From: Anaerolineales bacterium UBA2200
GTDB taxonomy: Bacteria > Chloroflexota > Anaerolineae > UBA2200
Length of the DNA stretch: 17,923 nucleotides
Direction: 5' to 3'
NCBI GenBank assembly: GCA_002327925.1
Contig: DCVA01000046.1
Coordinates: forward strand, 1 to 17,923
Shown here: one piece after another, positions 6,889 to 15,031 of the stretch
How the letters are laid out: every line of letters begins with the position of its first letter
Numbering within the stretch: position 1 is the first letter of the stretch
Position numbers and translations under genes: made by a program
The notes under the pieces: generated by a model
Database searches by the model: none
Told to the model about the DNA's origin: nothing
The model's input: the letters and a program-made list of their open reading frames with translations, nothing else

Positions 6889-7305
6889 TCAGTCTACTGG
6901 CTTGATCCCCAGGTAGACCTGTCCGCGCGTGAGCATGCGCAGAATGACGTCAGCCGGCCTCTTATCCAAACGCTCATGCAGTTGTTCCACTGAGAGCGGC
7001 TTGTTACCATTAGCCAGGAACACGCGGAAGATTCCGTCCAGAATGGGAGTGTCCGGCGTAAGGTAGGATGGATTCTGGCTGCAGCACGCCTGAATAGCCT
7101 CCCAGAGAGCGTCCACTCTGGTGACCTCTGCCGTGTCAGGGTCAATCATATCCACCGTGGGAGCGCCTGGAAGCGACGCCAGCTGTTCTCGACACTCTGC
7201 GCAGAGGAGGTCGCGCATAAAGACACGAATATCCTTGTTCTGCTTTTCCCACCAGGAGAAATCGATGTGGAATTTGGTTGCGGTTGTTGGCCTGAGTGAT
7301 TTCAC
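6889..7305 (-). CDS. Unrecognised 138-residue protein, probable winged-helix-like C-terminus
   Basis: I do not recognise the family. The N-terminal half has DFSWWEKQNKDIRVFMRDLL followed by a CAEC pair (C35, C38); a second cysteine pair is C74-C75. Whether the four form a metal site is unknown. The C-terminal half, TPILDGIFRVFLANGNKPLS then VEQLHERLDKRPADVILRML, has the look of a small winged-helix domain (helix, 'kpls'-type turn, helix, helix), which is inference from pattern only. The start is GTG at 7305, overlapping the upstream stop as GTGA, with AGGA about 10 nt before it. Second gene of a two-gene unit, followed by a strong terminator. No signal peptide or membrane segment is seen, so it is likely cytoplasmic. 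Confidence 0.8.
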   Translation of the reverse strand: MKSLRPTTATKFHIDFSWWEKQNKDIRVFMRDLLCAECREQLASLPGAPTVDMIDPDTAEVTRVDALWEAIQACCSQNPSYLTPDTPILDGIFRVFLANGNKPLSVEQLHERLDKRPADVILRMLTRGQVYLGIKPVD

Positions 7306-9011
7306 GTGTTCTTGTCCTCAGCAGGCGCACCATAGGCGAACACCCGATCTACGATCAGATCCTGGCGATGAGAGCTGGGGCGCCGGCTCATTTCTTCCGG
7401 TGTGCTGTAGACCACCTTGCGCAGTGATTCATCATAGATCCAGTTGCCATCACCGACGGGATCGAAGCTGGCATGGCGCGTGAGCTCGGCAAAGATCGGA
7501 ACGGCACCGGATCGCCTTGTCAGGTTCACAGCAGAGTAGAGGGTTTTGGCATTTACCAGCCCCTGCCCGCTCAGTTTCGCCAGCTCAGGGAAAAGCCCGA
7601 CGAGATGATCGAAGAGGGTTGATGCCGTCCCGCCCGGATTCTGCCACAGGCGTTCCAGATCCTCCCCTGCTCCCTCTTCAAGAAGCTGGTGCTTGTCATA
7701 CCGGCAGGTATACGCCTTGCGCTGCATGCTGAATGTCAGCCGTTCGCCCACGACCCGCGCCTCACGCACCCACTCGCTTCTGCGCTTCCCTTCGTCGAAT
7801 CCAACTTGCAGCACCTGCGGGTCCTCAGATCGAGAGAGTTCGATCAGACTGCCAATCGGCAGGGCATGCTGCTTGTACCAGTCAGCCAGCCCCCAGGCAT
7901 AGCCCTCAGCCGGCATAACCCAGCCCGGCATCCGTTCTCCGCTGCGCTTGTCGACGAAAGCGATCATAAAGCGCTCACCCGGTTGCCTCTCAATCATGCT
8001 CAGAGCCCGCACAGTCATGGGCACCGTGCCTTCGCGACGATGCGGGTAATTCAGGAAGAACGAGACGCTGGTCACCGCTCCGGGCGGAACGGCCGCAGCG
8101 GTCTGCAGCTCATCAGCCTGATCTCCGATTTCGCTGACAAAGTCCAGCAACTCGCGGCTCAGCCATTCGCCGCCCCGCGCCCGGTGGGCAACCTCGAGCC
8201 GACGCGGCGTATCGCGGACCCCCGCGGGGATGAGGCTCGTGAGGTACCAGGTCGCCTCGTCACCCGAACCTGTCTTGGCAAATCGCGGGTCCTGACTCAT
8301 GGCATAGCCCATGGCGTAAGACCAGGTCGGAGCTTTGACGGACGCGGTCAGCCCGACCTCGTCCAACATCTGTGTTACAGTCAGCGGGGTGCGACGCTCG
8401 TCGATCAGAGCCTCGGCGAGGTTTAGATGGAAAGGCGTCACTTCGGGCAGCAGGCCGCGCAGGAACCAATGGTCATCGAACTCGATAAAATCCTCTGTTT
8501 CCTGCAGTGTGTCTCTAAGACGCCTGCCCACTCCCTCACCGTAGAGCTCGTACAGTTGCTTTGCCGGAAGCACACCCTCAATCTCTTCGAGCTGAGCCAC
8601 GCTGCGTTTCAGAACGTGGTCGGGGATCAGCTCAGCAGCAAACTCACGGGGAGAAGTCTCGCCCTCCAGCTGCACCTGGATCACGCTGAACGGGCCGTAA
8701 CGAGGATTCTCGCCCGAACGCACGGAAAGAACTTCTCCCCCTGTATAGTCATACACAGGGAAGACCAGCCGTTGACCGACTTCGAATGTCTCCTGCGGCT
8801 GATATACGGCCCCTTTGCCGCCTTTGGCAAGAGCCAGCTCCTCCCGTTGGATGCGCCGCTCCATAAGTCGAACTGCAAGATCATCGAGCGAACGCGGCTC
8901 CCCTTCCTCCACCAGCCATTCGTAGAGACGTTCTGTGTCCTCCCGGTGCACCGCAAACTCGTCTAGCCAGTATTCAGCTGTCTGAGTGCGCCGCTTCTGT
9001 TGGAAACTCAC
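7302..9011 (-). CDS. Unrecognised 569-residue multidomain protein
   Basis: I do not recognise the family. The predicted protein starts MSFQQKRRTQTAEYWLDEF. The first 60 residues look helical; the stretch around VGQRLVFPVYDYTGGEVLSV looks like a small beta-barrel. The middle (WFLRGLLPEVTPFHLNLAEA and following, to DEATWYL) and the C-terminus (LYSAVNLTRRSGAVPIFAEL then DGNWIYDESLRKVVY) resemble winged-helix units of the HARE/RNA polymerase delta type, ending in a strand with a conserved-looking tryptophan. This is pattern inference. There are no membrane segments and no obvious catalytic motif. I chose GTG at 9011, with GGGAGGAG and GGAGG just upstream, instead of extending to 9110. It is the first gene of a pair joined by GTGA overlap, and lies just downstream of tRNA-Val. 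Confidence 0.82.
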   Translation of the reverse strand: MSFQQKRRTQTAEYWLDEFAVHREDTERLYEWLVEEGEPRSLDDLAVRLMERRIQREELALAKGGKGAVYQPQETFEVGQRLVFPVYDYTGGEVLSVRSGENPRYGPFSVIQVQLEGETSPREFAAELIPDHVLKRSVAQLEEIEGVLPAKQLYELYGEGVGRRLRDTLQETEDFIEFDDHWFLRGLLPEVTPFHLNLAEALIDERRTPLTVTQMLDEVGLTASVKAPTWSYAMGYAMSQDPRFAKTGSGDEATWYLTSLIPAGVRDTPRRLEVAHRARGGEWLSRELLDFVSEIGDQADELQTAAAVPPGAVTSVSFFLNYPHRREGTVPMTVRALSMIERQPGERFMIAFVDKRSGERMPGWVMPAEGYAWGLADWYKQHALPIGSLIELSRSEDPQVLQVGFDEGKRRSEWVREARVVGERLTFSMQRKAYTCRYDKHQLLEEGAGEDLERLWQNPGGTASTLFDHLVGLFPELAKLSGQGLVNAKTLYSAVNLTRRSGAVPIFAELTRHASFDPVGDGNWIYDESLRKVVYSTPEEMSRRPSSHRQDLIVDRVFAYGAPAEDKNT

Positions 9012-9119
9012 CAGTCCTCCGCTCCTCCCAAAGCAAGCTCCTTTCCATCCGTCACATACGAAACAAAGGCCTGAGTTTGTGGCCGCCGTCAGCATCGAGC
9101 TGATCACCACAACCAGGGC

Positions 9120-9128
9120 CTTATAACA
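9120..9128 (-). promoter_or_regulatory. Weak extended -10 candidate just after tRNA-Val
   Basis: On the minus strand TGT-TATAAG forms an extended -10-like element immediately downstream of the tRNA. It could start transcription of the 569-residue gene about 100 nt away, or that gene could be read from the tRNA promoter. There is no good -35 box. Confidence 0.3.
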
Positions 9129-9129
9129 G

Positions 9130-9202
9130 TGGGCGAAACAGGGCTCGAACCTGTGACCTTCTGAATGTAAGTCAGATGCTCTCCCGACTGAGCTATTCGC
9201 CC
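9130..9202 (-). tRNA. tRNA-Val, anticodon UAC
   Basis: The minus strand folds into a full cloverleaf. The acceptor stem is GGGCGAA with TTCGCCC, discriminator A at 9130. The D arm is GCTC-AGTCGGGA-GAGC. The anticodon stem TCTGA/TCAGA carries loop CTTACAT, giving anticodon TAC (valine, GUA and wobble codons). The variable loop is AGGTC. The T arm is ACAGG-TTCGAGC-CCTGT. CCA is not encoded. The molecule is 73 nt, normal length, and sits about 6 nt after the expected start of a perfect promoter. Confidence 0.97.
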
Positions 9203-9214
9203 CCTGAGTTGTCC

Positions 9215-9242
9215 ATTATAGTAACGTCGAAACCTTTGTCAA
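9215..9242 (-). promoter_or_regulatory. Consensus promoter of tRNA-Val
   Basis: On the minus strand TTGACA (9242-9237), a 16-nt spacer and TATAAT (9220-9215) match both consensus boxes perfectly. The expected start is near 9208, six nucleotides before the mature tRNA. The -35 box begins only 13 nt after the argS stop codon. Confidence 0.92.
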
Positions 9243-9255
9243 AACCGCCGGGCGA

Positions 9256-10923
9256 CTACATCTGTTCTGGAGCACTCATGCCCATGATATGCAGTACCTT
9301 GGCCAGCACAGCCCTGGCCGCCCGAACCAGATCCAGCCTCGCCAGAGTGATCTCCTGATCGGCAGCATCTGACGACACGACTCGACAATCGCGATAGAAT
9401 GAATGGAACTGACTCGCCAGCTCCTGGGCATAGGCGGCCAGATGATGCGGAGCAAGATTCAAAGCAGCCAGCTCTATCACCTCGGGAAGAACCAGCATGC
9501 TTCGAATCAGGGCTTGCTCCATGGGGTGAGTCAGAAGAGCCAGATTGCCGTGGCTTTCGCCCTGCTCGCGCTCCTGAGCCAGACGAATAATGCTGCAGAT
9601 GCGCGCGTGTGCATACTGGATGTAGTACACAGGGTTCTCATTGGACTGCTCTTTGGCCAGGTCAAGGTCAAAGTCCATCTGGCTCTCCGCTGCCCGCGAC
9701 AGCAAGAAGTAGCGCACTGCATCAGCACCAACGTCCTCCAATACTTCGCGCAGCGTCACTATGTCTCCCGTACGCTTGGAGAGACGAACCACTTCGCCGC
9801 TTCGCTTGAGCGTGACCAACTGGTAGATGATGATGGAGAGCCTGTGCGCATCCAGCCCAAGAGCCTTCATCATCGCATGCATCCGTGGCACGTGCCCCTG
9901 GTGGTCGGCACCCCACACATCGATGACGCGATCAAAGCCACGCCGCACAAATTTGTCATAGTGGTAGGCAATATCTGAGGCAAAATAGCCAGGCGCTCCA
10001 TTTGAGCGGATGATCACCTCGTCCTTCTCGTTGCTGGTTCCACCTGCCGTGAACCACACAGCTCCGTCCTTCTCCAGCACATGCCTGCCTTCACGAAGCA
10101 GCGTCATCACGTATCCGAATGTTCCGTCCTCGTACAGACTGCGCTCCGAAAACCAGCGGTCATAGTGAATGCCCATGAACTCGGCATCGCGTCGGATCGA
10201 ATCCAGCATGTAGGACAGTCCGATGTCGTTCAGTCCCTTGAGGGCATCAGCTCGCGGCATCGTCAGGAACCGATCTCCGTGCTCCGCGGCGGCGCGTTGC
10301 CCCAGCTCCAGCATGTACGCACCCTGATAGCCATCCTCGGGAACCGCTTCGCTCCTGCCAAGAGCTTGGGCGTAGCGGGCATACAGGGTCTCGGAGAACA
10401 GCCCCATCTGCGTACCTGCATCATTCACGTAGTACTCACGCTGCACGTCATAGCCCGCCGCGGCCAGGACATTGGCCAGCGCGTCCCCAATCACTGCGTT
10501 ACGTCCGCTTCCGATGTGCAGAGGACCTGTGGGGTTGGCGCTGATGAACTCGACCTGCACCTTTTGCTGCTTTCCCAGAGGCACATTGCCGTAGGCGTCG
10601 CCTGCGTCGAGGATGATCTTCACCTGTCCAGAAAGCCACTGTGGATCCAGGTGCAGATTGATGTAGCCAGGGTGAGCCACCTCAATCCTGCTCAGGTAGT
10701 CAACTCTGGGAAGCAGCGGCACGATGATGTCGGCGATGCGCATTGGAGCCATACGCGCCAGGCTGGCCAGTTGCAGGCAGATCGGGCTGGCCAGGTCCCC
10801 GCGTCCATCCTGCTTTGACCATTCTACAGGAATGGCAGGAATGACGAACTCGCGCAGCGCACCGTTCTTCTGGGCCTTCCGAATGGCCTTCTGCAACAAT
10901 CTGGCAACATCATCTCGAATCAT
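9256..10923 (-). CDS. argS: Arginyl-tRNA synthetase
   Basis: A 555-residue class I synthetase that charges tRNA-Arg. An N-terminal additional domain (about 1-105) is followed by the catalytic core with the HIGH-type motif PTGPLHIGSGRN (H136-I-G-S139). RREYYVND-like QREYYVNDAGTQM, the WGADHQGHVPRM stretch and the KMSKS equivalent LSKRTG (381-386) follow; ArgRS often has a degenerate KMSKS loop, so its form is normal. The C-terminal DALR anticodon-binding domain (about 430-555) starts near ENPVYYIQYAHARI and ends in the typical methionine (APEQM). ATG at 10923 is 3 nt after the polA stop, so it is surely co-transcribed with polA; the ribosome binding site lies in the polA end. No terminator separates it from the tRNA promoter. 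Confidence 0.97.
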   Translation of the reverse strand: MIRDDVARLLQKAIRKAQKNGALREFVIPAIPVEWSKQDGRGDLASPICLQLASLARMAPMRIADIIVPLLPRVDYLSRIEVAHPGYINLHLDPQWLSGQVKIILDAGDAYGNVPLGKQQKVQVEFISANPTGPLHIGSGRNAVIGDALANVLAAAGYDVQREYYVNDAGTQMGLFSETLYARYAQALGRSEAVPEDGYQGAYMLELGQRAAAEHGDRFLTMPRADALKGLNDIGLSYMLDSIRRDAEFMGIHYDRWFSERSLYEDGTFGYVMTLLREGRHVLEKDGAVWFTAGGTSNEKDEVIIRSNGAPGYFASDIAYHYDKFVRRGFDRVIDVWGADHQGHVPRMHAMMKALGLDAHRLSIIIYQLVTLKRSGEVVRLSKRTGDIVTLREVLEDVGADAVRYFLLSRAAESQMDFDLDLAKEQSNENPVYYIQYAHARICSIIRLAQEREQGESHGNLALLTHPMEQALIRSMLVLPEVIELAALNLAPHHLAAYAQELASQFHSFYRDCRVVSSDAADQEITLARLDLVRAARAVLAKVLHIMGMSAPEQM

Positions 10924-10926
10924 CTT

Positions 10927-13680
10927 CTACTCCATCTCTCCCCAGTGTCGTCCTGTCTTCAAGTCCACCTTCAGAGGCGCATCCAGTGGATAGGCGCCTT
11001 CCATCACCGACTCGACCAGTGGCCCGACCTCCTCCAGCTCGGCTTCAGGCACCTCAAGTACGAGCTCATCGTGCACCTGGAGAATCATCTTGCTTTTCAG
11101 GTTCCGTCGGTGCAACTCATCATACAGGCGAATCATGGCGATCTTGATGATGTCGGCCGCCGTGCCCTGGATCGGATGGTTGACCGCCATACGCTGGGCA
11201 GCGGCCTTGGTCTGGCCCGGAACCCTGCTGTTCGCCTGCAGTTCAGGGAAGTAGCGTTTGCGGCCGAGGACTGTCTCCACGTAGCCCTGATCCGCGGCCT
11301 GTTGCTTCGTTCTATCCAGGTACTGCCGAACCTGAGGGTACTGCCCAAAATACTTGCTAATAAAATCGGCTGCCTCGTCCTGCGACAGCTCCGTGCGGGA
11401 TGCCAGCCCCCACTCGCTCATTCCATACATCAAGCCAAAATTGATCGCCTTCGCCAGCCTTCTCATCTCCGAGTTCACTTCGGATAGAGGAACGCCCAGA
11501 ATGCGCGACGCGGTGCTGGCGTGGATATCCTCGCCATTGCGGAAAGCGGTCAGGAGATTCTCGTCGCCGGACACATGGGCCAGAATGCGCAGCTCAACCT
11601 GCGAGTAGTCCGCCGCCAGGAACCTCGCGCCCTCCGCCGCGACGAAAGCTTCCCTCACTCGCCGGCCAACGTCAGTTCGAATTGGGATGTTCTGCAGGTT
11701 CGGGTCGCTGGACGACACGCGTCCGGTTACGGTACCCGTCTGGTTCCATGAAGTGTGCAGACGGCCGGTCCTGGGGTTAACCAGGAGCGGCAGCGCGTCC
11801 ACATAGGTGGACTTGATCTTGGCGAGTTGTCGTTGTTCCAGCAGGAGGTCGACAACCGCGTGTTTGCCACGCAGACCCTCCAACACATCGGCCGCTGTGG
11901 AGTAGCGCCCCGATGTTCCCTTCTGAATACCAGCCGTAGACAGCTCCAGCTTCTTGAACAGAGCGTCACTGAGCTGTTGTGAGGAATTGATATTGAAAGT
12001 GTAACCCACCAGTCGCTGGATCTCCCGTTCCAGCTCAGCCAGACGCTGCTGCAGCTCCCGGGCCATTTTGCCCAGAACTTTGACGTCCAAAGCCACCCCC
12101 GTGCACTCCATGTCAATCAACACGGGCACCAGCGGCATCTCAATCTCGGTAAAGAGCTTCCACAACGACCTTTCCTTCAACTGTGACTGTTGCCTACTGG
12201 CCAGCCGGAGAGTCATGTCGGCGTCCGCAGCTGCATAGGGATAGACTCGTTCAACCGCCACCAGGTCGATGGTGAGCTGCTGCTTGCCCGACCCAATCAG
12301 CTCCTCGATGTTTGTCATCTCCGCGCCAAGCTCTTGCCAGGCCAGACCCTTCAGCCCCAGGTTGCGGCCTGACGGGTCCAGCAGGTACGCAGCGATCATG
12401 CTATCAAACTCCAGGCCGCAAGCAGGCATCCCGTGCTCGCTCAGCACGATCAGGTCATAGTTCGCATTGTGCGCGTACTTGGCGACCCCCGCATCGGCAA
12501 GTAGCGGGCCAAGGACGAGCCGAATCGTCTCCAGATCTAGTTGGGCCCTGGCGGCCGCAGAGGTGTGTCCGGTGGGAATATAAAAGGCCTCGCCCGGCTC
12601 GCAGGCTAGCGAAATGCCGACCAGGCGCGCTTCTACCGGGCGAACAGATGTTGCCTCCACATCAACCGCGCACGCCCCCTTGCTGCGGATCCTGTCGACC
12701 AGCTGACGCAGGAGTTCTTCGCTATCCACCAGGTGATAACTCCCCAGGGCGGCGCTCTTCACTTCATCGCCCTGCGCTGAGGCGAACAGGGGTAACTGAG
12801 CGGAGGAGGACGCTCCGGTGCGCGGCAGACGCTGCAGCAGAGTATGAAAGCCAAGCTCACGAAAGGTTTTGGCCACTTCGTCGCGGGAGAACGTATTGAG
12901 TCTGGCCTTGTCCAGATCTACTTCTACTGGAAGGTCGTCGACTAGTTTCACCAGCGTCTTGCCCCGCTCGACGCCCGCCCGGTTCTCAACCAGTCTGCCG
13001 CGCAGCTTGGGGTCTACCTCATCCAGACGCGAATACAACTCGTCGATCCCGCCATACTGCTGTACCAGCTTGGTCGCGGTCACATCGCCTACGCCCGGCA
13101 CACCGGGGACGTTGTCTGTGACATCCCCCTTGAGCGTCTTGAAATCGACCAACTGCCCCGGTTCCAGGCCGTAACGCTCGCGGATAGCACCCTCATCGTA
13201 CATCTTGGAGTCGGTGAACTTGCGCCCGGAGAGCAAGACCCTGACGTGTGGGCCGATGAGTTGCAGCGTGTCCGTGTCTCCGGTGACGATGACAACATCG
13301 AGCCCCTTGCCCACAGCCCTCCTGGAAAGGGTCGCCAGCACATCATCCGCCTCATAATTGTCAACTGACACGGCTGGCAGGCGCAGGGTAGTCACGACCT
13401 GCCGCACTCTATCCAACTGCACGCGCAGGTCGTCGGGAAGTGGGGGGCGTGTGCCCTTGTACTCCGCGTACAAGTCGTGGCGAAACGTGCGCCCGATATC
13501 GAAAGCCACGGCCGCGTACTGCGGCTTCTGGTCTTCGAACACCTTGAGCAAGGTAGAAACAAAGCCGAAAGTCGCGTTGGTTGGCTCACCGCCGGGGCTG
13601 GTGAGCGGCGGAATGGCATGATAGGCGCGGTGGACGACTGCGTTTCCGTCCACCAGCACGATCAGCGGTCTTGCGGGCAT
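10927..13680 (-). CDS. polA: DNA polymerase I with intact 5'-3' and 3'-5' exonuclease domains
   Basis: 917 residues with three domains. The FEN-like 5' nuclease (1-290) has DGNAVVHRAYHAIPPL, VDNYEADDVLATL, VTGDTDTLQL and FKTLKGDVTDNVPGVPGVG. The 3'-5' exonuclease domain (about 315-510) keeps all metal ligands: D340/E342, D409 in NANYD, and Y482/D486, so proofreading should be active, unlike Taq. The polymerase domain (about 540-917) has motif A DYSQVELRIL (D691), motif B R740-K744-F748-Y752-G753, and motif C HDE (870-872). It fills Okazaki and repair gaps and removes RNA primers. A QLPLF motif (295-299) in the linker between the nuclease domains resembles a sliding-clamp-binding peptide. ATG at 13680 has GGAGG 9 nt upstream; the longer reading to 13800 lacks family similarity. 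Between dinB and argS. Confidence 0.97.
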   Translation of the reverse strand: MPARPLIVLVDGNAVVHRAYHAIPPLTSPGGEPTNATFGFVSTLLKVFEDQKPQYAAVAFDIGRTFRHDLYAEYKGTRPPLPDDLRVQLDRVRQVVTTLRLPAVSVDNYEADDVLATLSRRAVGKGLDVVIVTGDTDTLQLIGPHVRVLLSGRKFTDSKMYDEGAIRERYGLEPGQLVDFKTLKGDVTDNVPGVPGVGDVTATKLVQQYGGIDELYSRLDEVDPKLRGRLVENRAGVERGKTLVKLVDDLPVEVDLDKARLNTFSRDEVAKTFRELGFHTLLQRLPRTGASSSAQLPLFASAQGDEVKSAALGSYHLVDSEELLRQLVDRIRSKGACAVDVEATSVRPVEARLVGISLACEPGEAFYIPTGHTSAAARAQLDLETIRLVLGPLLADAGVAKYAHNANYDLIVLSEHGMPACGLEFDSMIAAYLLDPSGRNLGLKGLAWQELGAEMTNIEELIGSGKQQLTIDLVAVERVYPYAAADADMTLRLASRQQSQLKERSLWKLFTEIEMPLVPVLIDMECTGVALDVKVLGKMARELQQRLAELEREIQRLVGYTFNINSSQQLSDALFKKLELSTAGIQKGTSGRYSTAADVLEGLRGKHAVVDLLLEQRQLAKIKSTYVDALPLLVNPRTGRLHTSWNQTGTVTGRVSSSDPNLQNIPIRTDVGRRVREAFVAAEGARFLAADYSQVELRILAHVSGDENLLTAFRNGEDIHASTASRILGVPLSEVNSEMRRLAKAINFGLMYGMSEWGLASRTELSQDEAADFISKYFGQYPQVRQYLDRTKQQAADQGYVETVLGRKRYFPELQANSRVPGQTKAAAQRMAVNHPIQGTAADIIKIAMIRLYDELHRRNLKSKMILQVHDELVLEVPEAELEEVGPLVESVMEGAYPLDAPLKVDLKTGRHWGEME

Positions 13681-13701
13681 AGGGTTATTCCTCCGCCGGC
13701 G

Positions 13702-13710
13702 ATTATACCA
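13702..13710 (-). promoter_or_regulatory. Extended -10 promoter candidate for polA
   Basis: On the minus strand TGG-TATAAT is a perfect extended -10 element overlapping the dinB stop codon. It would start transcription near 13695, about 15 nt before the polA ATG, with the ribosome binding site inside. There is no recognisable -35 box. It could give polA-argS expression independent of dinB. Confidence 0.5.
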
Positions 13711-14914
13711 TAGGTCGCCCATTGCCCTCGCGCGGGGGCTGCTCCTCAGGACTTTCGCTCGTCTCAAGCAGAGCAGCACGGCGAATGGAATCACGCCCAT
13801 AGCGAGACCTGATCTTGTCGACGGCGCGGCTTAGCCTGGACAGTTGCTCTGAGTGGTCGTCGAAGAGGGCAAGTTGGCGACCCCGCACCAGGCCAGTGGC
13901 TCCAATCCCGATGAGCCTGAGCTGCGCTCCCCTCTTCCACTCTCGCCGCAGGAGCTGGCTCGCTTCCTGGTGGAGTACCTCGGCCAGGTTTGTTGGCTGA
14001 GCCAGGGTTACGCGGCGCGTGATGGTAGTAAAGTCGGGGTAGCGCATCTTCAGAACCACGGTACGCGCGCAGTCACCGTCCTTCCGCAGCTGAGCCGCCA
14101 CCTCCTCGCTCATCTGCAGCAGACAGTGCATCAGCACCTCGATGCTACTTACATCCCGGGCAAAGGTGCGTTCCTGGCTCACGGACTTGCGGTGCCACTC
14201 CGTCACCACCGGGCGGTCGTCGATGCCCAACGCGCGGCGGTGCATGCCGGCGGCCCCATTTCCAAAAAGGCGCTCCATATCCCGGAGCGGCAAGGCCGCC
14301 AGCTTGCCGATGGTGGAGATCCCTTCTTTACGCAGACGGTCGGCGGTCACATCACCAACGCCCCAGAGTCTGTCAATCGTCAGGGGGGCCAGGAAGGCTG
14401 CCTCTTGACCCGAAGGCACCACCAGCACACCTCGCGGCTTGGCACGGGCCGAGGCGATCTTAGCCACGAGTTTGTTGCCAGCAACACCCAGGGAAGAGGG
14501 CAGACCGCACTCGACCTGGATGCGATTCTGGATGGTGTGGGCCAGAGTCTCAGGGGCACCGAACAATCGGTCGCTGCCAGTTACGTCCAAGAACGCTTCA
14601 TCAATGGATATCTGCTCTAGCAGGGGCGTATACTCTGCCAGTATGGCCATTACGCGGCGCGAGTAAGCCGCATAGACGCTGTGATGGCCGTGCCGCACAA
14701 TGGCCTGAGGACACAGGCGTAATGCCTGTGCTACGGGCATCGCCGAATGCACGCCGAATGCCCGGGCGGCATAGGAGCAAGAAGCGACGACTCCTCGCCC
14801 CTGTGGGTCGCCACCGACGATGATCGGAAGGCCTGAGATCGCCGGGTCCAACAGCTCTTCAACCGAGGCGAAGAAGGCGTCAAGATCAACATGGTGAATG
14901 GAGCGCGGCTTCAC
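13703..14914 (-). CDS. dinB: DNA polymerase IV (Y-family translesion polymerase)
   Basis: 403 residues. Catalytic motifs are HVDLDAFFASVE (D10, with F15 at the steric-gate position) and QISIDEAFLDVTG (D105, E106). GVAGNKLVAKIASARAKPRGV and the helix-hairpin-helix segment LWGVGDVTADRLRKEGISTI follow, then the little-finger domain. QLALF at 347-351 matches the beta-clamp-binding consensus QLxLF and is followed by DKIRSRYGRDSIRRA, usual for Gram-positive-type DinB. It copies damaged templates with low fidelity. GTG at 14914 is preceded by GGAGG at 6 nt; a TTG five codons upstream would overlap that site. No LexA-type operator is visible upstream. polA begins 22 nt after its stop. Confidence 0.96.
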   Translation of the reverse strand: MKPRSIHHVDLDAFFASVEELLDPAISGLPIIVGGDPQGRGVVASCSYAARAFGVHSAMPVAQALRLCPQAIVRHGHHSVYAAYSRRVMAILAEYTPLLEQISIDEAFLDVTGSDRLFGAPETLAHTIQNRIQVECGLPSSLGVAGNKLVAKIASARAKPRGVLVVPSGQEAAFLAPLTIDRLWGVGDVTADRLRKEGISTIGKLAALPLRDMERLFGNGAAGMHRRALGIDDRPVVTEWHRKSVSQERTFARDVSSIEVLMHCLLQMSEEVAAQLRKDGDCARTVVLKMRYPDFTTITRRVTLAQPTNLAEVLHQEASQLLRREWKRGAQLRLIGIGATGLVRGRQLALFDDHSEQLSRLSRAVDKIRSRYGRDSIRRAALLETSESPEEQPPREGNGRPMV

Positions 14915-14982
14915 CGTCTGCCTCCACAATCAAGTATGCTTGCGTTCGGTGGATAGTGGTTCCGTGTCGCCGATTTCCTGGC

Positions 14983-15011
14983 TTGTCACGTCTCAACAGG
15001 TCTGGTAGAAT
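14983..15011 (+). promoter_or_regulatory. Promoter of the small membrane-protein gene
   Basis: TTGTCA (14983-14988), a 17-nt spacer, and TAGAAT (15006-15011) preceded by TGG (extended -10). The start would be near 15018, so the ribosome binding site AAGGAGG (15017-15023) lies at the very 5' end of the RNA. It diverges from dinB; no clear dinB promoter is seen in the shared gap. Confidence 0.75.
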
Positions 15012-15031
15012 GAACCAAGGAGGGACGAACT

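Noticed and set aside
9012..9110. Longer N-terminus for the 569-residue protein
   Set aside because: GTG at 9011 has two good binding sites just upstream, one of which lies within the longer reading.
9403..10818. Plus-strand frames of 190-245 codons across argS
   Set aside because: They are shadows of the argS coding strand.
13681..13800. Longer N-terminus for polA starting at 13800
   Set aside because: The extra 40 residues overlap the end of dinB and do not look like Pol I, while ATG 13680 has a GGAGG and the family N-terminus.
14912..15031. LexA/SOS box upstream of dinB
   Set aside because: I see GAAC and GTTC halves but not in the spacing of known operators (for example the GAAC-N4-GTTC type).
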